NCBI GenBank assembly: GCA_964242415.1
Contig: CAXTAT010000012.1
Location: forward strand, 1-64,000
Reading direction: 5' to 3'
Length of the DNA: 64,000 nt
Source: DASWOJ01 sp964242415
GTDB taxonomy: Bacteria; Pseudomonadota; Alphaproteobacteria; Acetobacterales; Acetobacteraceae
Shown here: one piece after another, positions 24,507 to 32,956 of the stretch
Layout of the letters: each line of letters begins with the position of its first letter
Position numbering within the stretch: the first letter of the stretch is position 1
The notes under the pieces: generated by a model
The model's database searches: none
What the model saw: only the letters and a program-made list of their open reading frames with translations
Told to the model about the DNA's origin: nothing
Made by a program: the position numbers and the translations under genes

Positions 24507-26174
24507 TCAACGCCTGACCCAAGCGGTCCAGAAACGGCTCTCATGCGGCACGAAATCACGGCTTAGCAGATCGCCCGCCACATCGGTCAGGTTGGTCACG
24601 ACAAAGTAGTACAGCCACAGCTTGGGCACCATGACCACGTCCGCATCGCCCACGAGCATATCGGCAGTGACCTTGCCCCTCACGAACGTCCGGTCGGGGT
24701 CCCACCACAGGGCCACGCCCCGAGGGGAGGGAGCAGCCAATCCGACCGAGAAGGGGTTGCTGAAGTTCAAGTTGGCTATGCGCCGCTGCGCAAGGCCCTC
24801 GCGCCGCAGCAGGTCGAAGCCGTCTCCCAAGATCAGGCTCAAAGTCTTGGGGGGCAGGTTGTGCTGCCACTTGAGCGCATCCTCCACGGTGAAGTCGTCC
24901 GGCATGGAGTACGGCTCGAACAGCTGCTTGTACCACATCACATCGTGCAGTGGCCGTGTGCGCCCATCGTCCACCACGACGCCCTCAGCGCGGGTCAAAG
25001 CAAGATGGCCCACCGTGCCCGCAACCTGCGTGAGGATGAACGGCGCCGATGCAAGCAGGACCGCGAACGCACCTGCGCTGGCCAACACCAACCCGGATGT
25101 CGGCGTGTCAGGGCTGCCGCTCATCTTCCCCCCGATCTGCTGTGCGAGAAGCATGACCAGGACGGCCAGGGATGGTGAGAAAGCGCCGAAATTCTGCGTG
25201 CTGACCAGCACGCATCCCCCCGCCACGATGACGACGCCAGCCACCGCGCGGCGCTGGCCCGGCGCCAGCCAGGCCGCAAGCGCCGCCAGCCCGGCAATCA
25301 GCACGCCCAATTCCGCGTTGCCCAGCACGGCCCGCACGACATAGAACCGCCTGAACAGGATGCCGTTGGCCGCACCCGCGCGCGCGATGTCATGGAGGTA
25401 TCCAGCCATCAAGCCAGGGTGCAGCACCCCCAGCCCGGCCACCCCAAGGATGACAGGCGCCGCGGACAGGGCCGCCGGACGCCAGAATCCCTTCACTGTG
25501 AGGCACCCGATCATCATCACGGCAACCGCAAAGGCGAAGAACGTGACCTTGAGGTAGAGCAGGATCAACAGGACGACGCCCATCATCAAGGCTTCGACAA
25601 GGTTCAACCCGCGTGACGCGTTGCGGGGAGCGCACAACGCCCATAAGCACACGAGGGCATCCAGCGCTCCCCCAATCCGGTTGTAATTGGCCAGGTGGAC
25701 GATGACGGTGCTAGGCCCGTCTATGAAAGTAGGCGCTGCCACGAGCACAGTGAGCATGACGATCAGCATGATGGCAGCCAGTGCGCCGAGCCGCCGCCAG
25801 GCCAGCACCAGGGCGGGCGGGATCACGAACGGAAGCGCCAGCAGGCTGGCCCAGATCACGACCCGGCCGTTCATCCCGAACAGCGAGGCCGCCGCGCCGT
25901 GCAGCCAGAAGTAAGCCAGCCCGATCGGCGAGTAGAAATCGGAGTGCGGCCACTGCCCCTGCACAGTGCGCCAAGCCGCGTCCAGCGGGATGAATACGTC
26001 GTGGTAGTCGAAATTCAAGCGGACGACCGATGTGAAGCCCATGATGACGGGCACTGGAAGCGATAAAGCGACAGCTATGGCCAGATCGCGTAATCTAGGA
26101 GCCGAACGGCTCCAGCTCAAAATCGACAGCATTCTATCGAGCTTTGGTTTTGATCCGGTATATGTGGTAAGCAA
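24507..26174 (-). CDS. Polytopic membrane protein, probably a GT-C-like membrane glycosyltransferase
   Basis: 555 residues from TTG 26174, chosen because AAGGAGG ends five bases before it. About ten to twelve membrane segments cover residues ~25-380 (for example VALSLPVPVIMGF, LAVLVMLLAQQIGG), followed by a soluble C-terminus with VVVDDGRTRPLHDVMWYKQLFE and WWDPDRTFV. An early DYHDVFIPLDAAWRTVQGQWPHSDFYSPIG resembles the first periplasmic loop of ArnT/PMT-type enzymes, but no family is certain. GC is lower than neighbours. Stands alone; a promoter is readable upstream. If a glycosyltransferase, it would use a polyprenyl-linked sugar. Confidence 0.7.
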   Translation of the reverse strand: MLTTYTGSKPKLDRMLSILSWSRSAPRLRDLAIAVALSLPVPVIMGFTSVVRLNFDYHDVFIPLDAAWRTVQGQWPHSDFYSPIGLAYFWLHGAAASLFGMNGRVVIWASLLALPFVIPPALVLAWRRLGALAAIMLIVMLTVLVAAPTFIDGPSTVIVHLANYNRIGGALDALVCLWALCAPRNASRGLNLVEALMMGVVLLILLYLKVTFFAFAVAVMMIGCLTVKGFWRPAALSAAPVILGVAGLGVLHPGLMAGYLHDIARAGAANGILFRRFYVVRAVLGNAELGVLIAGLAALAAWLAPGQRRAVAGVVIVAGGCVLVSTQNFGAFSPSLAVLVMLLAQQIGGKMSGSPDTPTSGLVLASAGAFAVLLASAPFILTQVAGTVGHLALTRAEGVVVDDGRTRPLHDVMWYKQLFEPYSMPDDFTVEDALKWQHNLPPKTLSLILGDGFDLLRREGLAQRRIANLNFSNPFSVGLAAPSPRGVALWWDPDRTFVRGKVTADMLVGDADVVMVPKLWLYYFVVTNLTDVAGDLLSRDFVPHESRFWTAWVRR

Positions 26175-26482
26175 GGCTGCCTCCTTATGCGCCGCAGGCG
26201 AGTTTACAGCCAAATCGCTTCATACATTCCCAAATCGCAGCCCTCAACATCACCCGTGACCTGTTCCATGGCGAGCGGAACTACACCATCCAGCCACATA
26301 AAACCAGAAATCACCGTGGCTTTTCACGACAGGCCCCTGGGAAAGGAGTCGCCCTGACGAGATATGCTGGGTAGCATACGGCGCGATATAGTTCCAGGTG
26401 GGTCTTCATAGGCAGGAGGTGACGGCAGCACGAAAAGGCATGGAAGCCAATCGAGCCGCACGGACTACATTACTTCAAAGTC
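26175..26482. other. Intergenic region with promoter and small dyad
   Basis: 308 bases between the membrane protein start and the phosphoesterase stop. Holds the promoter at 26219-26247 and, at 26363-26378, a perfect TATGCT-GGGT-AGCATA inverted repeat of unknown meaning. Clearly less GC-rich than the rest of the window. No gene seen. Confidence 0.6.
26219..26247 (-). promoter_or_regulatory. Sigma-70-like promoter of the membrane protein gene
   Basis: Minus strand TTGAGG (26242-26247), 17-base spacer, TATGAA (26219-26224). Transcription should start near 26212, about 38 bases before the TTG start, and the leader contains the strong AAGGAGG site at 26180-26186. Confidence 0.5.
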
Positions 26483-27190
26483 TCATTGCGTGAGTGGAGG
26501 CAAATCAATCCAAGACAAATGCCCACCCTTCCCAGCCCCAGTGTCCAGGAAAATCGCCGTCCCGCCGCCCGCGCCATTGCGCACATACGGCCGCCCGTCC
26601 GTGCTGCGCTGGTCGTGCCCGCAATACACCGTCAGCCCCTCCGGAATGCGGTCCACCCAGCGCAGCACCCGCTCCGGATAGCCATCCGCCTGCATCCGCC
26701 CCGTCGTCTCCCCGAACAGGGCGCGCGACAGCAGCGGATCGACGCGGCCCAGCGCCGGCGGCGGCGGCTCGTGCAGCATGGCCGGATGGAACCCCCCGTG
26801 CACGAACGCAACCCGGCCCAGGGCCAGCCACGCCGGCGCCCGCGACACCTCCTGCAACGCCCGGCTCCGCAGGGGATCGTCCAACTGGCGCAGCGTGCTC
26901 TCCAAGGCCGCGTCCATCCGCACCGCCTGCCCGGACAGCGCGCGGCCGAGCTTGCGGTCGTGGTTGCCCAGGATGAACAGCCCGCGCCCCTGGTCCATCA
27001 GCCCGAACATCATCCGCAGCACCCCGGCGCTGTCCGGCCCATGGTCGCTGAGGTCGCCAAGCTGCACCACGAACCGGTCCGTGGCCGTCGCCGCCTTGAA
27101 AGCGCGCAAGTCCCCATGCACATCGCCGACGATGCGCAAGGCAACGTCTGGAGGAATCCTGCCGGCAGCGCTTGGCTCGGCAGGGTTCAC
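26483..27190 (-). CDS. Metallophosphoesterase (calcineurin/PPP-like)
   Basis: 235 residues from GTG 27190, which overlaps the photolyase stop as GTGA. The dinuclear metal motifs are complete: RIVGDVHGDLRAF (DxH), VVQLGDLSDHGPDS (GDxxD), FILGNHDRKLGRAL (GNHD/E), VAFVHGGFHPAML (GGH-like) and VYCGHDQRSTDGRPY (GH). The motif set resembles bacterial Ser/Thr phosphatases of the PrpA/ApaH group rather than DNA nucleases; the substrate could be a phosphoprotein or a dinucleoside polyphosphate. Translational coupling to a photolyase is unusual but may reflect only operon packing. Confidence 0.85.
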   Translation of the reverse strand: MNPAEPSAAGRIPPDVALRIVGDVHGDLRAFKAATATDRFVVQLGDLSDHGPDSAGVLRMMFGLMDQGRGLFILGNHDRKLGRALSGQAVRMDAALESTLRQLDDPLRSRALQEVSRAPAWLALGRVAFVHGGFHPAMLHEPPPPALGRVDPLLSRALFGETTGRMQADGYPERVLRWVDRIPEGLTVYCGHDQRSTDGRPYVRNGAGGGTAIFLDTGAGKGGHLSWIDLPPLTQ

Positions 27191-28671
27191 GCAGCCACCG
27201 GGTCTTCCGCCGCAGGCTGACGCTTCACCGCGCCACGGTAGGCGTCCAGCGCCCGCTGCCGGGCGGCCGGCAGCTCCACCAACGGCCGCGGGTACGTCGC
27301 GCCGAGCCTGATCCCGGCCCCGGCCAGCACCTCGGCCGGGGCGTCCCAGGGGGCGTGCAGGTGCTTGCCGGGCAGGTTGGCCAGCTCCGGCACCCACTTG
27401 CGGACATACACGCCCTCCGGGTCGAACTTCTCCCCCTGGCTCACGGGATTGAACACGCGGAAGAACGGCTGGCTGTCGATCCCGCACCCGGCGATCCACT
27501 GCCAGGACGCGGCGTTGCTGGCCAGGTCGGCGTCTACCAGGGTATCCCAGAAATGGTCCTCCCCCGCCTGCCAACTGATCAGCAACTGCTTGACCAGGAA
27601 CGACGCCGCGATCATCCGCACCCGGTTGTGCATCCATCCCGTGCGCCAAAGCTGCCGCATCCCGGCGTCCACGATCGGGATGCCGGTATGGCCGCGCCGC
27701 CAGGCCTCCAGCTCGGCCGGGGCATCGCGGAAGGGCAGGGCGGCAAAGGCTGGGCGCATCGGCTGCTCCGGCATGTCCGGGTTGTGGAACAGCAGGTAGG
27801 CCGAGAACTCGCGCCACAGGATCTCGCCCAAAAAGGTGTCGAGACCCTTGTTGGTCCGCTCAGCGGCCTGGGCGGCGGTGTGCCAGACCTGGCGCGGGCC
27901 GAGTTCCCCCCAGTGCAGGTGCGCCGACAGGCCGCTGGTGCCCTCCTGGCCCGGCAGGTTGCGCCCGGTGTCGTAGCCGTGCACCGCCTTGTCCAGGAAC
28001 GCCGCCAGCCGCGCGTGCGCCGCAGCCTCCCCGACCTGCCAGACGTTGAAGCCGCCAGACCAGTCGGGGTGCGTGGGCAGCAATCCCCAACTGTTCAGGT
28101 CGTCGGACGGCAGCGCAGGACCGGCCGGGATGCGGTCCGGCGCCGGGGTGGGCGCGCCGGGATCGCCGCGCAGGCGGCAAGCCTTGCCGAAGGGGGTGTA
28201 CACGCCATACACGCCGCCGGTCTTGGTGCGGATACCCTCCAGGTCGAACAGGGTTTGCGTGCGGTGCAGGCGCAGGCTGGCGCCGGCAGCTCCGAGCGCC
28301 TCCGCCACAGCAGCCGAGGCCCGCCGTGCCCAGGGTTCATGCTGGTGGCCGGCATGGACCTCGGTTGCTCCGGCCTCCTGCGCCAGGGCCGGCAGCACCT
28401 GCGCCGCCGGGCCGCGCCGCAGCAGCAGCGAGGCCCCACGCTGCGCCAATCCCTCCGCCAGGGAGGCCAGGCTGTGATGCAGCCACCACCGCGACGCGCC
28501 GCCCAGCCGCCAGTGACCCGGCGTCTCATCATCCAGCACATAGACCGGGATGACAGGGCGCCCACCCGCCATCGCAGCCTCCAGCGCCGCATGGTCCGCC
28601 AGGCGCAGGTCGCCGCGGAACCAGAGGATCGCCGGCGGCGTGGCGCCGGCGCTGCCGTGCCGCTTGGTCAT
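27187..28671 (-). CDS. phrB: Class I deoxyribodipyrimidine photolyase
   Basis: 494 residues from ATG 28671 with AAGGA seven bases before it. The N-terminal antenna domain starts AILWFRGDLRLADHAAL. The FAD-binding domain carries ALGRNLP-equivalent TGRNLPGQEGTSGLSAHLHWGELGPRQVW, the Trp-rich LGEILWREFSAYLLFHNPD, TGIPIVDAGMRQLWRTGWMHNRVRM and a final PFFRVFNPVSQGEKFDPEG. Repairs cyclobutane pyrimidine dimers with blue light; antenna is probably MTHF. With the FeS photolyase at 22773 it gives the cell two photolyase types. An ATG upstream at 28755 is in frame but lacks a ribosome site. Confidence 0.93.
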   Translation of the reverse strand: MTKRHGSAGATPPAILWFRGDLRLADHAALEAAMAGGRPVIPVYVLDDETPGHWRLGGASRWWLHHSLASLAEGLAQRGASLLLRRGPAAQVLPALAQEAGATEVHAGHQHEPWARRASAAVAEALGAAGASLRLHRTQTLFDLEGIRTKTGGVYGVYTPFGKACRLRGDPGAPTPAPDRIPAGPALPSDDLNSWGLLPTHPDWSGGFNVWQVGEAAAHARLAAFLDKAVHGYDTGRNLPGQEGTSGLSAHLHWGELGPRQVWHTAAQAAERTNKGLDTFLGEILWREFSAYLLFHNPDMPEQPMRPAFAALPFRDAPAELEAWRRGHTGIPIVDAGMRQLWRTGWMHNRVRMIAASFLVKQLLISWQAGEDHFWDTLVDADLASNAASWQWIAGCGIDSQPFFRVFNPVSQGEKFDPEGVYVRKWVPELANLPGKHLHAPWDAPAEVLAGAGIRLGATYPRPLVELPAARQRALDAYRGAVKRQPAAEDPVAA

Positions 28672-28802
28672 AGTGTATCCTTCCCCGAGTCCGGAGTATC
28701 TAAGAGCAGGAATGTGGGAACGCCCGGTGACGGCGTCCATACCGCATGTGTTCAAACCGCTGTCAGTGTCGGGGATGGGCGTGCGGCAGCCGTGGAGGTG
28801 TC

Positions 28803-29405
28803 ATGAAAAGCCTTGGTCGGTTCCTGTCCCTGTTGAAGGACTGCCTTAAATTGCTGGGCTTGCTTCTTCTGGTCATGGTGGGAGTCCCGATGCTACCAGT
28901 CATCGGCCTGCTTGCCTGGGCGTTGCTCAGCCCTGGTTCACCCCCCGCTTGCAGCCAAGATGCCTCGGCAACCGCCCCGGATGGAAGGTATGTCGCATCG
29001 GCCATGTCTTGCGTCAGTACCGAGTACATCGGCGGTGCCAGCACGTGGAATGAGGTCAGGGTCTGCGCGTCGTCAATCAAAGGCCGATGTCAGACGGTAT
29101 ATGCGGCAAACAAGCTTCCAGCCATCGTCTGGACCAACGAGCGCTCCCTAACCATTGCGGTTGACGGCGACAGCTATTTGCGCGTGTTCTCAAGCCTGCG
29201 CTCAGTCTTTGATGTAGCAGTATTATACAACATCATAGACGAGATATCAGAAGAGGACTTCCGCAAGAAGATCAAGGACTACGGGCAGAGGCTGGTAGCG
29301 CAGAATTCTCCTGAGTTCGTTCGTGAATGGTCGCAGGACTATTTAAACGAATTCCACGCTTTCCAACTTTGGGCACGGGCCAATGCAGGGCAGCCTGGGC
29401 AGTGA
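28803..29405 (+). CDS. Unknown protein with N-terminal membrane anchor; atypically low GC
   Basis: 200 residues; GGAGGTG sits directly before ATG 28803. Residues ~13-43 are a long hydrophobic stretch (LKLLGLLLLVMVGVPMLPVIGLL) acting as an anchor or uncleaved signal. The exported part has four cysteines (about residues 50, 69, 87 and 95) that could pair, a TAPDGRYVASAMSC segment, a beta-rich middle and a charged helical C-terminus (SEEDFRKKIKDYGQRL). No family recognised. GC is near 56%, far below the window, suggesting recent acquisition. Divergent from phrB, followed three bases later by the convergent pdeM stop. Confidence 0.7.
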   Translation: MKSLGRFLSLLKDCLKLLGLLLLVMVGVPMLPVIGLLAWALLSPGSPPACSQDASATAPDGRYVASAMSCVSTEYIGGASTWNEVRVCASSIKGRCQTVYAANKLPAIVWTNERSLTIAVDGDSYLRVFSSLRSVFDVAVLYNIIDEISEEDFRKKIKDYGQRLVAQNSPEFVREWSQDYLNEFHAFQLWARANAGQPGQ

Positions 29406-29408
29406 GGA

Positions 29409-30170
29409 TCAGCCATCCCGTTGAGAAGGAACCGATCGCCCTGCGGCGGCACGCAACAACAACCGCTCATTCCGGCCAGCGTCGGGTGCGTCTCCTACCC
29501 CCCGCAACTGCGCCAGGGTGAAGCTGAACAGCCGCTCCTGCCCCAGCAGGAACGCCCGGCCACCGCGCGGGAACAGCCGGGCGATGGCGGGATTTGCCAC
29601 GTCCAACCCACCCGTGTAGGCGCCCATCGCCGGCAGCATGACCCGGCGCGGGTCCGTCACGAAGCACGGCCGCGTCACCACCCCGGCACGAGTGGCGATG
29701 GCTGCCTTGGGGTGGTGATGGCCGCACAACTCCCCCAACGCGCCGGGCTGCGCCTCATGCCGGAAGGTCAGCGGCCCCAGGGTCCAGGCCACCGCCGCTT
29801 GGCCGGGCAGGCCGGCAGGGGGCAGGGGATCATGATTGCCCAGCACCCATACCCAATCGGCGGCCTCCGCCATCGCGCGCAGCCGAGCCGCGTCGCCGGC
29901 GGCCATGCGGGCGGCGCCGTGCCGGTCGTGGAAGCTGTCGCCCAACGCCACCACGGTGCGCGGCGACCAACGGCGCAGCAGCAGCCCCAGGCGATCTAGG
30001 GTCAGCCGCGTGTCCCACGGCGGCACCAACTGCCCGCGGGCGGCGGCGGCGGACCCTTTCTCAAAGTGCAGGTCCGCCACCGACAGCAGCCCGGCAGCCG
30101 GCCACCAGACGCCGCCCAAGGGGTCCAACATCAGGCGTTCGCCCATGAAGTGCAGCACGGCGGCGGTCAT
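29409..30170 (-). CDS. pdeM: Ligase-associated DNA damage response endonuclease PdeM
   Basis: 253 residues. Calcineurin-like metal motifs: LLSVADLHFEKGSAAAARG (DxH), VVALGDSFHDRHGA (GDxxD), WVWVLGNHDPLPPAG (GNHD), and LCGHHHPKAAIATRAG (GHxH), followed by RPCFVTDPRRVMLPAMGAYTGGLDV typical of PdeM. The family is a structure- or end-directed DNA nuclease/phosphoesterase found with an Lhr-type helicase, a DNA ligase and an exonuclease. It lies 22 bases downstream of that helicase on the same strand; ligase and exonuclease genes are not in this window. Confidence 0.92.
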   Translation of the reverse strand: MTAAVLHFMGERLMLDPLGGVWWPAAGLLSVADLHFEKGSAAAARGQLVPPWDTRLTLDRLGLLLRRWSPRTVVALGDSFHDRHGAARMAAGDAARLRAMAEAADWVWVLGNHDPLPPAGLPGQAAVAWTLGPLTFRHEAQPGALGELCGHHHPKAAIATRAGVVTRPCFVTDPRRVMLPAMGAYTGGLDVANPAIARLFPRGGRAFLLGQERLFSFTLAQLRGVGDAPDAGRNERLLLRAAAGRSVPSQRDG

Positions 30171-30192
30171 CTGGCGCAGGCTCTCCGTTGTC

Positions 30193-32688
30193 CTAAGCCG
30201 CGGTGTTGCGCGGCTTGCGTTGCAGGATGGCGAGGTTGGCGCGGTGGACCGGGTGGACCCGCATCGGCGCCTGGCTCGGCTCGGCGTCGCCGGTCGCCTC
30301 TGCCACCAACGCCTCGGTCTCGGCCAGCAGGTCGTCCTCCCCCGCGGCGGTCCGCACCGTCTCCCGCCCGATGTCCAGCAGCACCGGCACCGCCAGCGGC
30401 GACACCCGCGACAGCCGCAGGTGCCGCACCTTGCCCGCCACCCGGCCCAGCATGGCCGACAGCCGGCCCAGGTCGGTCAGCCCCCCCGCGGCGTCGTTGC
30501 GGGTGGCGCGCAGCAGCACATGGTCCGGCTGGTGGCGGCGTAGCACGTCATAGATCAGGTCGGTGTTGACCGTGACCTGCCGCCGGCTGCGCTCTTTGCC
30601 CGGCATGTTGCGGTCGATCAGCCCGGCGATCACCGCGACATTGCGGAACGTGCGGCGCAACATGCTGCTCTCCGCCATCCAGGCCTCCAGGTCGTCGCCC
30701 AGCATGTCCTGCTCGAACAGCGCCGGCACCTCCTCCGGCTCCTGCGCGGACCAGACGGCGATCACGTAGTCGGTGGCGACGAAGCCGAGTGGAGAGTAGC
30801 CGAACCGCTCCATGCGCCGGGTCAGCAGCATGCCGAGGGTCTGGTGGGCGTTGCGGCCCTCGAAGCAGTAGGCCACCAGGAACCAGCGGCCGTTGCGGGG
30901 GAAGGTTTCTACCAATAGGTCGTCGGGGCCGGGCAATTCGGAGCGGACCGTCTGCATCCCCAGCCAGTCCCGAACCTGCTCCGGGTAGTGCGACCAGGTC
31001 GAGGGGTCGTGCAGCATGGCGCGGACACGGGCGGCGAGGTTGCTGGTCAGCGGGTACTTGCTGCCGGCGTAGGCGGGGACCATCGGCTCGCCCTTGCCGC
31101 CCTCGGCCACCTCCACCGTGGTCTCCCGCAGGCGCAGGTAGCGCAGCAGGCGTCCGGCGAACATGAAGGTGTCGCCGGGGGTCATCATGTTGACGAAGCC
31201 CTCCTCCACCTCGCCCAGCGCCCCGCCGCCCCGCCCGGCCAAGCGCACCTTCAACAGCGGCGCCTCGACGATGGTGCCCAGGTTCATGCGCGCCTGCCGG
31301 GCCACGCGCTCCCCCATCACCTGCACCAGGCCCTCGCTGTCGCGGAACAGCTTGCGGTAGCGGTCATAGGCGGCCAGCGCATAGCCGCCGTCCTCGACGA
31401 ACCCCAGCGTGTCGTCGAAGTCCCCCTGCGACAGCCCGGCATACGGCTGGGCGCGGCGCACCTCCGCCAGCATCGCATCGGGATGGAACGGCGCGCCGGA
31501 GGCCATCAGCAGCAGGTGCTGCGCCAGCACGTCCAGCCCGCCGGGGCGAGGGGTCTCGCCGTCTTGCTCCCCGGCCTCGACACCCTCGATGGCGGCCTCG
31601 CACTCCAGGAGTTCAAAGCGGTTGGCCGGGACCAGGATGGCGTTGCTGCTCTCGTCCATGCGGTGGTTGGCGCGGCCGACCCGTTGCAGCAGGCGGCTGG
31701 TGCCCTTGGGGGCACCGACCTGGATCACCTGGTCCACGCCGCCCCAGTCGATCCCGAGGTCCAGGCTGCTGGTGGCGACCACGGCGCGCAGGCGGCCCTC
31801 GGCCATCGCCGCCTCCACCTTGCGGCGCTGGCCGATGTCCAGGCTGCCGTGGTGCAGCGCGATGGGCAGGGTGTCGGCGTTGATTTTCCATAAAGCCTGG
31901 AACAGCAGCTCGCCCTGCGCGCGGGTGTTGACGAACACAATGGTCATGCCGGCGCCGGCGATGCGGGCCAGGATCGCGCTGGCGCTGTTCAGCCCCATGT
32001 GGCCGGACCAGGGCAGCCGGTCGTCGGGCAGCAGGATGGACAGCACCGGGGGGGCGCCCTGCGGCTCCTCGATCAGCCGGGGCGGGGTGCCGGCGCCGAC
32101 CCAGTCCAGCAGCGCCTGCCGGTGCGCGACGGTGGCGGACAGGCCGACGTGCCGGGCGGTGGGCGCCAGGGTGCCCAGCCGGGCCAGGCACAGCGCAAGC
32201 TGGTCGCCGCGCTTGGTGCCGGCCAGGGCGTGCACCTCGTCGATGACGACCGTGTGCAGCCCGGCAAACCAGGTGGCCGCCGTGCCCTGGGACAGCAGCA
32301 GGGCCAGGCTTTCCGGCGTGGTCAGCAGCAGGTTGGGCGGCGACTCCTTCTGCCGGGCGCGGCGGTTGGCGGGGGTGTCGCCGGTGCGGGTCTCGACCGT
32401 CACCGGCAGGCCCATCTCCTCAATGGGCGTCAGCAGGTTGCGGGCGATGTCGGTGGCGAGCGCCTTGAGCGGGCTGACATACAGGGTGTGCAGGCCGGGG
32501 CGGGGACGGGCGGCGAGGTCGATCAGGCTGGGCAGGAAGCCGGCCAGGGTCTTGCCGCCGCCGGTGGGGGCGATCAGCAGCGCGCCGTCCCCGGCCTGCG
32601 CGGCCTCCACCATGGCGAGCTGATGCAGGCGCGGCGCCCAGCCCCGGCGCGCGAACCAGCCCGCGAAGGGTTCCGGCAATGTTCCCAC
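30193..32688 (-). CDS. Ligase-associated DNA damage response DEXH-box helicase (Lhr type)
   Basis: 831 residues from GTG 32688; an ATG at 32748 in frame would add 20 poorly conserved residues. Superfamily 2 helicase: Walker A LIAPTGGGKTLAGFLPSL, TPESLALLLSQ, the DEVH box in VVIDEVHALAGTKRGD, SATVAHRQALLDW, and domain 2 motifs VFVNTRAQGELLFQAL, VVATSSLDLGIDWG and RVGRANHRMD, followed by the long Lhr winged-helix and C-terminal core. Unwinds DNA or RNA-DNA hybrids 3' to 5' in mitomycin/UV-type repair. Operon with pdeM. Confidence 0.93.
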   Translation of the reverse strand: MGTLPEPFAGWFARRGWAPRLHQLAMVEAAQAGDGALLIAPTGGGKTLAGFLPSLIDLAARPRPGLHTLYVSPLKALATDIARNLLTPIEEMGLPVTVETRTGDTPANRRARQKESPPNLLLTTPESLALLLSQGTAATWFAGLHTVVIDEVHALAGTKRGDQLALCLARLGTLAPTARHVGLSATVAHRQALLDWVGAGTPPRLIEEPQGAPPVLSILLPDDRLPWSGHMGLNSASAILARIAGAGMTIVFVNTRAQGELLFQALWKINADTLPIALHHGSLDIGQRRKVEAAMAEGRLRAVVATSSLDLGIDWGGVDQVIQVGAPKGTSRLLQRVGRANHRMDESSNAILVPANRFELLECEAAIEGVEAGEQDGETPRPGGLDVLAQHLLLMASGAPFHPDAMLAEVRRAQPYAGLSQGDFDDTLGFVEDGGYALAAYDRYRKLFRDSEGLVQVMGERVARQARMNLGTIVEAPLLKVRLAGRGGGALGEVEEGFVNMMTPGDTFMFAGRLLRYLRLRETTVEVAEGGKGEPMVPAYAGSKYPLTSNLAARVRAMLHDPSTWSHYPEQVRDWLGMQTVRSELPGPDDLLVETFPRNGRWFLVAYCFEGRNAHQTLGMLLTRRMERFGYSPLGFVATDYVIAVWSAQEPEEVPALFEQDMLGDDLEAWMAESSMLRRTFRNVAVIAGLIDRNMPGKERSRRQVTVNTDLIYDVLRRHQPDHVLLRATRNDAAGGLTDLGRLSAMLGRVAGKVRHLRLSRVSPLAVPVLLDIGRETVRTAAGEDDLLAETEALVAEATGDAEPSQAPMRVHPVHRANLAILQRKPRNTAA

Positions 32689-32760
32689 GCGCGAGAGATA
32701 GCGCGGGTGGCTCGCCGGTGAAAGGCAGGACGATCGCACATGATGCAAGGACCGCGCTGA

Positions 32761-32914
32761 CTCCCTCTCCCTCCGGGAGAGGGCTGGGGTGAGGGGGGCT
32801 TACGGCGCGGACTTCAATTAGGACAACCCGGTTCGGACGGTGCTGACAGTTCCTGGCGCCACAGCAGGCAAGACCCCCTCACCCCGGCCCTCTCCCGAAG
32901 CGGGAGAGGGAGCA
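32761..32914. repeat. Paired-arm CCCTCTCCC repeat, copy B
   Basis: Left arm CTCCCTCCGGGAGAGGGCTG, spacer of about 80 bases, right arm CCCCCTCACCCCGGCCCTCT ending CGGGAGAGGGAG. The GCAAGAC signature flanks the right arm, so the element is inverted relative to copies A, D and E. It lies in the divergent gap between the helicase and epmA, just upstream of the epmA promoter. Confidence 0.85.
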
Positions 32915-32921
32915 GGGACAG

Positions 32922-32950
32922 TTTGCTCCAGGCACAAGGCGCAATAGCAT
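32922..32950 (+). promoter_or_regulatory. Promoter of epmA, predicting a leaderless mRNA
   Basis: TTTGCT (32922-32927, or TTGCTC one base later) and TAGCAT (32945-32950) with a 16-17 base spacer. The predicted start of transcription, about 32957, coincides with the A of the epmA ATG, and no Shine-Dalgarno sequence is present. Confidence 0.5.
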
Positions 32951-32956
32951 CGCCGG

